Source: Synergistaceae bacterium (GTDB lineage Bacteria > Synergistota > Synergistia > Synergistales > Synergistaceae). Taken from it: a DNA stretch of 5,804 bases. The notes under the pieces are model-generated. The model saw nothing but the letters and a program-made list of their open reading frames with translations, was not told the origin of the DNA and made no database searches. A program made the position numbers and the translations under genes. This document shows, in pieces, positions 4,931 through 5,804 of the stretch. How positions within the stretch are numbered: the stretch's first letter is position 1; each line of letters starts with the position of its first letter. The stretch is from the NCBI GenBank assembly GCA_031283975.1, contig JAITAT010000028.1, positions 1-5,804 on the forward strand, read 5' to 3'.

Positions 4931-5804
4931 ATGCTCAAGATTCTCGCCAAATTGTTTTTCAAGATACTCTACAGACTCGAGATAAAATTGGAGACGCTGG
5001 CCCGGATACTGGAGACGGGCGAACGGACGGCGCTGGTTCCTCATCACGCTTCATACATCGACCCTCTGCTGTTCGCGCTTTTCTCCCCTCGCGAACCGGT
5101 GGCTGTGATATCTCCGTCGATGACCCGCCAAAAGTGGTTCAAATTTATAAAGGGAGCCTTCAATTACGTCGTGGTGGATCAGAACGACCCATTCGCCGCC
5201 AAACATATCGACGATCTCCTGAAGAAGCACAATTTCATTGTGGTATGCCCGGAACCGGAGCCGACCACCAACGGCATTTTGACGAAACTATCGGAACCGG
5301 TGCTATCGGCCATCGAGACGAGCGGCGCATGGGTGATTCCGGCGCGCGCGTGCAACACGCAGTTCACGCCGTTTTCACGTATGAAAGGGCGTCTCGTCCA
5401 AGTGACGGCGCCGAAGGTCACGCTTATCTCGGGGGAGGCGGAGCGTCTGCGCGAGCCCGGAAAAGGCGGGGCCACGCGAGGCTCGTTGCGTCACAAGATG
5501 GAGCGAATGCTGAACGACGTCATGATGCTGGGCCTGTGGGACAAAAAACCGCTGTTTGACACGCTCCTGGAGCAGAGAAAACTGTGGGGAGGAAACCATA
5601 TAGTCACGATAGAGCCCGATGGAACGAGAACTGACTGGAACAGGTTCATAACGATGGTTTTCGTCATGCGGAGGATAATAGAACGCCTGACGAAAAAAGA
5701 CGAGCGCGTCGGCATAATGCTGCCCAATTCGACCGCCGCCATCACCGCGATAATAGGCACTCAGCACGCGGATAAGGAACCGGCGATGATGAATTATTCC
5801 ATGG
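4931..5804 (+). CDS. aas: Bifunctional lysophospholipid acyltransferase / acyl-ACP synthetase (Aas-like), 3'-truncated by window edge
   Basis: The first 291 residues align by eye along their length with E. coli Aas, which re-acylates 2-acyl-glycerophosphoethanolamine and activates fatty acids at the inner membrane. The acyltransferase domain spans about 1-200: an amphipathic N-terminus (MLKILAKLFFKILYRLEIKL), catalytic HX4D as His39-Ala-Ser-Tyr-Ile-Asp44, and FNYVVVD at 77-83. The linker EPDGTRTDWNRFITMVFVMR and VGIMLPNSTAAITAIIGTQ then open the AMP-binding domain, with MMNYSM at the edge matching MMNYTAG of Aas. The ATG has GAGGTGG (4919-4925) 5 nt upstream. Odd point: the block III motif, PEGR-T in Aas, reads PEPEPT here (107-112), losing the Gly and Arg that bind the phosphate of the acceptor, so the acyltransferase half may be inactive or altered. 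The nucleotide-binding and synthetase motifs lie beyond the edge. Confidence 0.85.
   Translation, partial: MLKILAKLFFKILYRLEIKLETLARILETGERTALVPHHASYIDPLLFALFSPREPVAVISPSMTRQKWFKFIKGAFNYVVVDQNDPFAAKHIDDLLKKHNFIVVCPEPEPTTNGILTKLSEPVLSAIETSGAWVIPARACNTQFTPFSRMKGRLVQVTAPKVTLISGEAERLREPGKGGATRGSLRHKMERMLNDVMMLGLWDKKPLFDTLLEQRKLWGGNHIVTIEPDGTRTDWNRFITMVFVMRRIIERLTKKDERVGIMLPNSTAAITAIIGTQHADKEPAMMNYSM

Noticed and set aside
5179..5767. Minus-strand open frames opposite the aas-like gene
   Set aside because: Shadows of a plus-strand frame that aligns along its length with Aas.

Overview
The window is a piece of a bacterial chromosome of moderately high GC with strong Shine-Dalgarno sites. The gene content is the phospholipid and fatty-acid cassette fapR-plsX-fabH, facing away from a bifunctional acyltransferase/acyl-ACP synthetase (aas-like). 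FapR is best known from Firmicutes. The combination with GC-rich codon use would fit a Clostridia/Negativicutes-type anaerobe or a Synergistota member. This taxonomic guess is inference; no rRNA is present.

Layout. Positions 1-2390 (minus strand) hold a tight operon transcribed right to left: fapR (transcription factor), plsX (acyl-ACP:phosphate acyltransferase) and fabH (ketoacyl-ACP synthase III, cut by the left edge). It is preceded by a near-consensus promoter (TTGACA, 17 bp, TATATT). An imperfect palindrome with a TTAGTA half-site lies just downstream of the predicted start point, in the right place for FapR autoregulation. Positions 2543-4166 (minus strand) hold a second operon of three genes: a small exported protein of unknown function, a membrane-anchored metallo-beta-lactamase-fold protein related to the C-terminal domain of ComEC, and a short DUF3006 protein. 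Positions 4167-4930 are a long gap without an intact gene. It contains a promoter for the second operon, a strong minus-strand terminator, a 56-codon open fragment ending inside that terminator (probable gene remnant), a GC-rich hairpin, and an AT-rich stretch of about 400 bp with several inverted repeats and a five-codon ORF behind a near-perfect ribosome binding site. From 4931 to the right edge (plus strand) is the aas-like gene, incomplete at its 3' end.

How it fits together. FabH starts acyl chains, PlsX moves acyl groups from ACP to phosphate for phosphatidate synthesis, and FapR normally senses malonyl-CoA to match this supply to demand. The aas-like enzyme would re-acylate lysophospholipids or reactivate free fatty acids. 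Both sides of the gap are therefore membrane-lipid genes, with an unrelated exported-protein operon between them.

I do not see a clear novel defence or mobile system. The points most worth checking are the loss of expected ligand residues in FapR, the altered PEG motif in the acyltransferase domain, the ComEC-like/DUF3006/exported-protein operon, and the composition and debris of the 4292-4930 gap.
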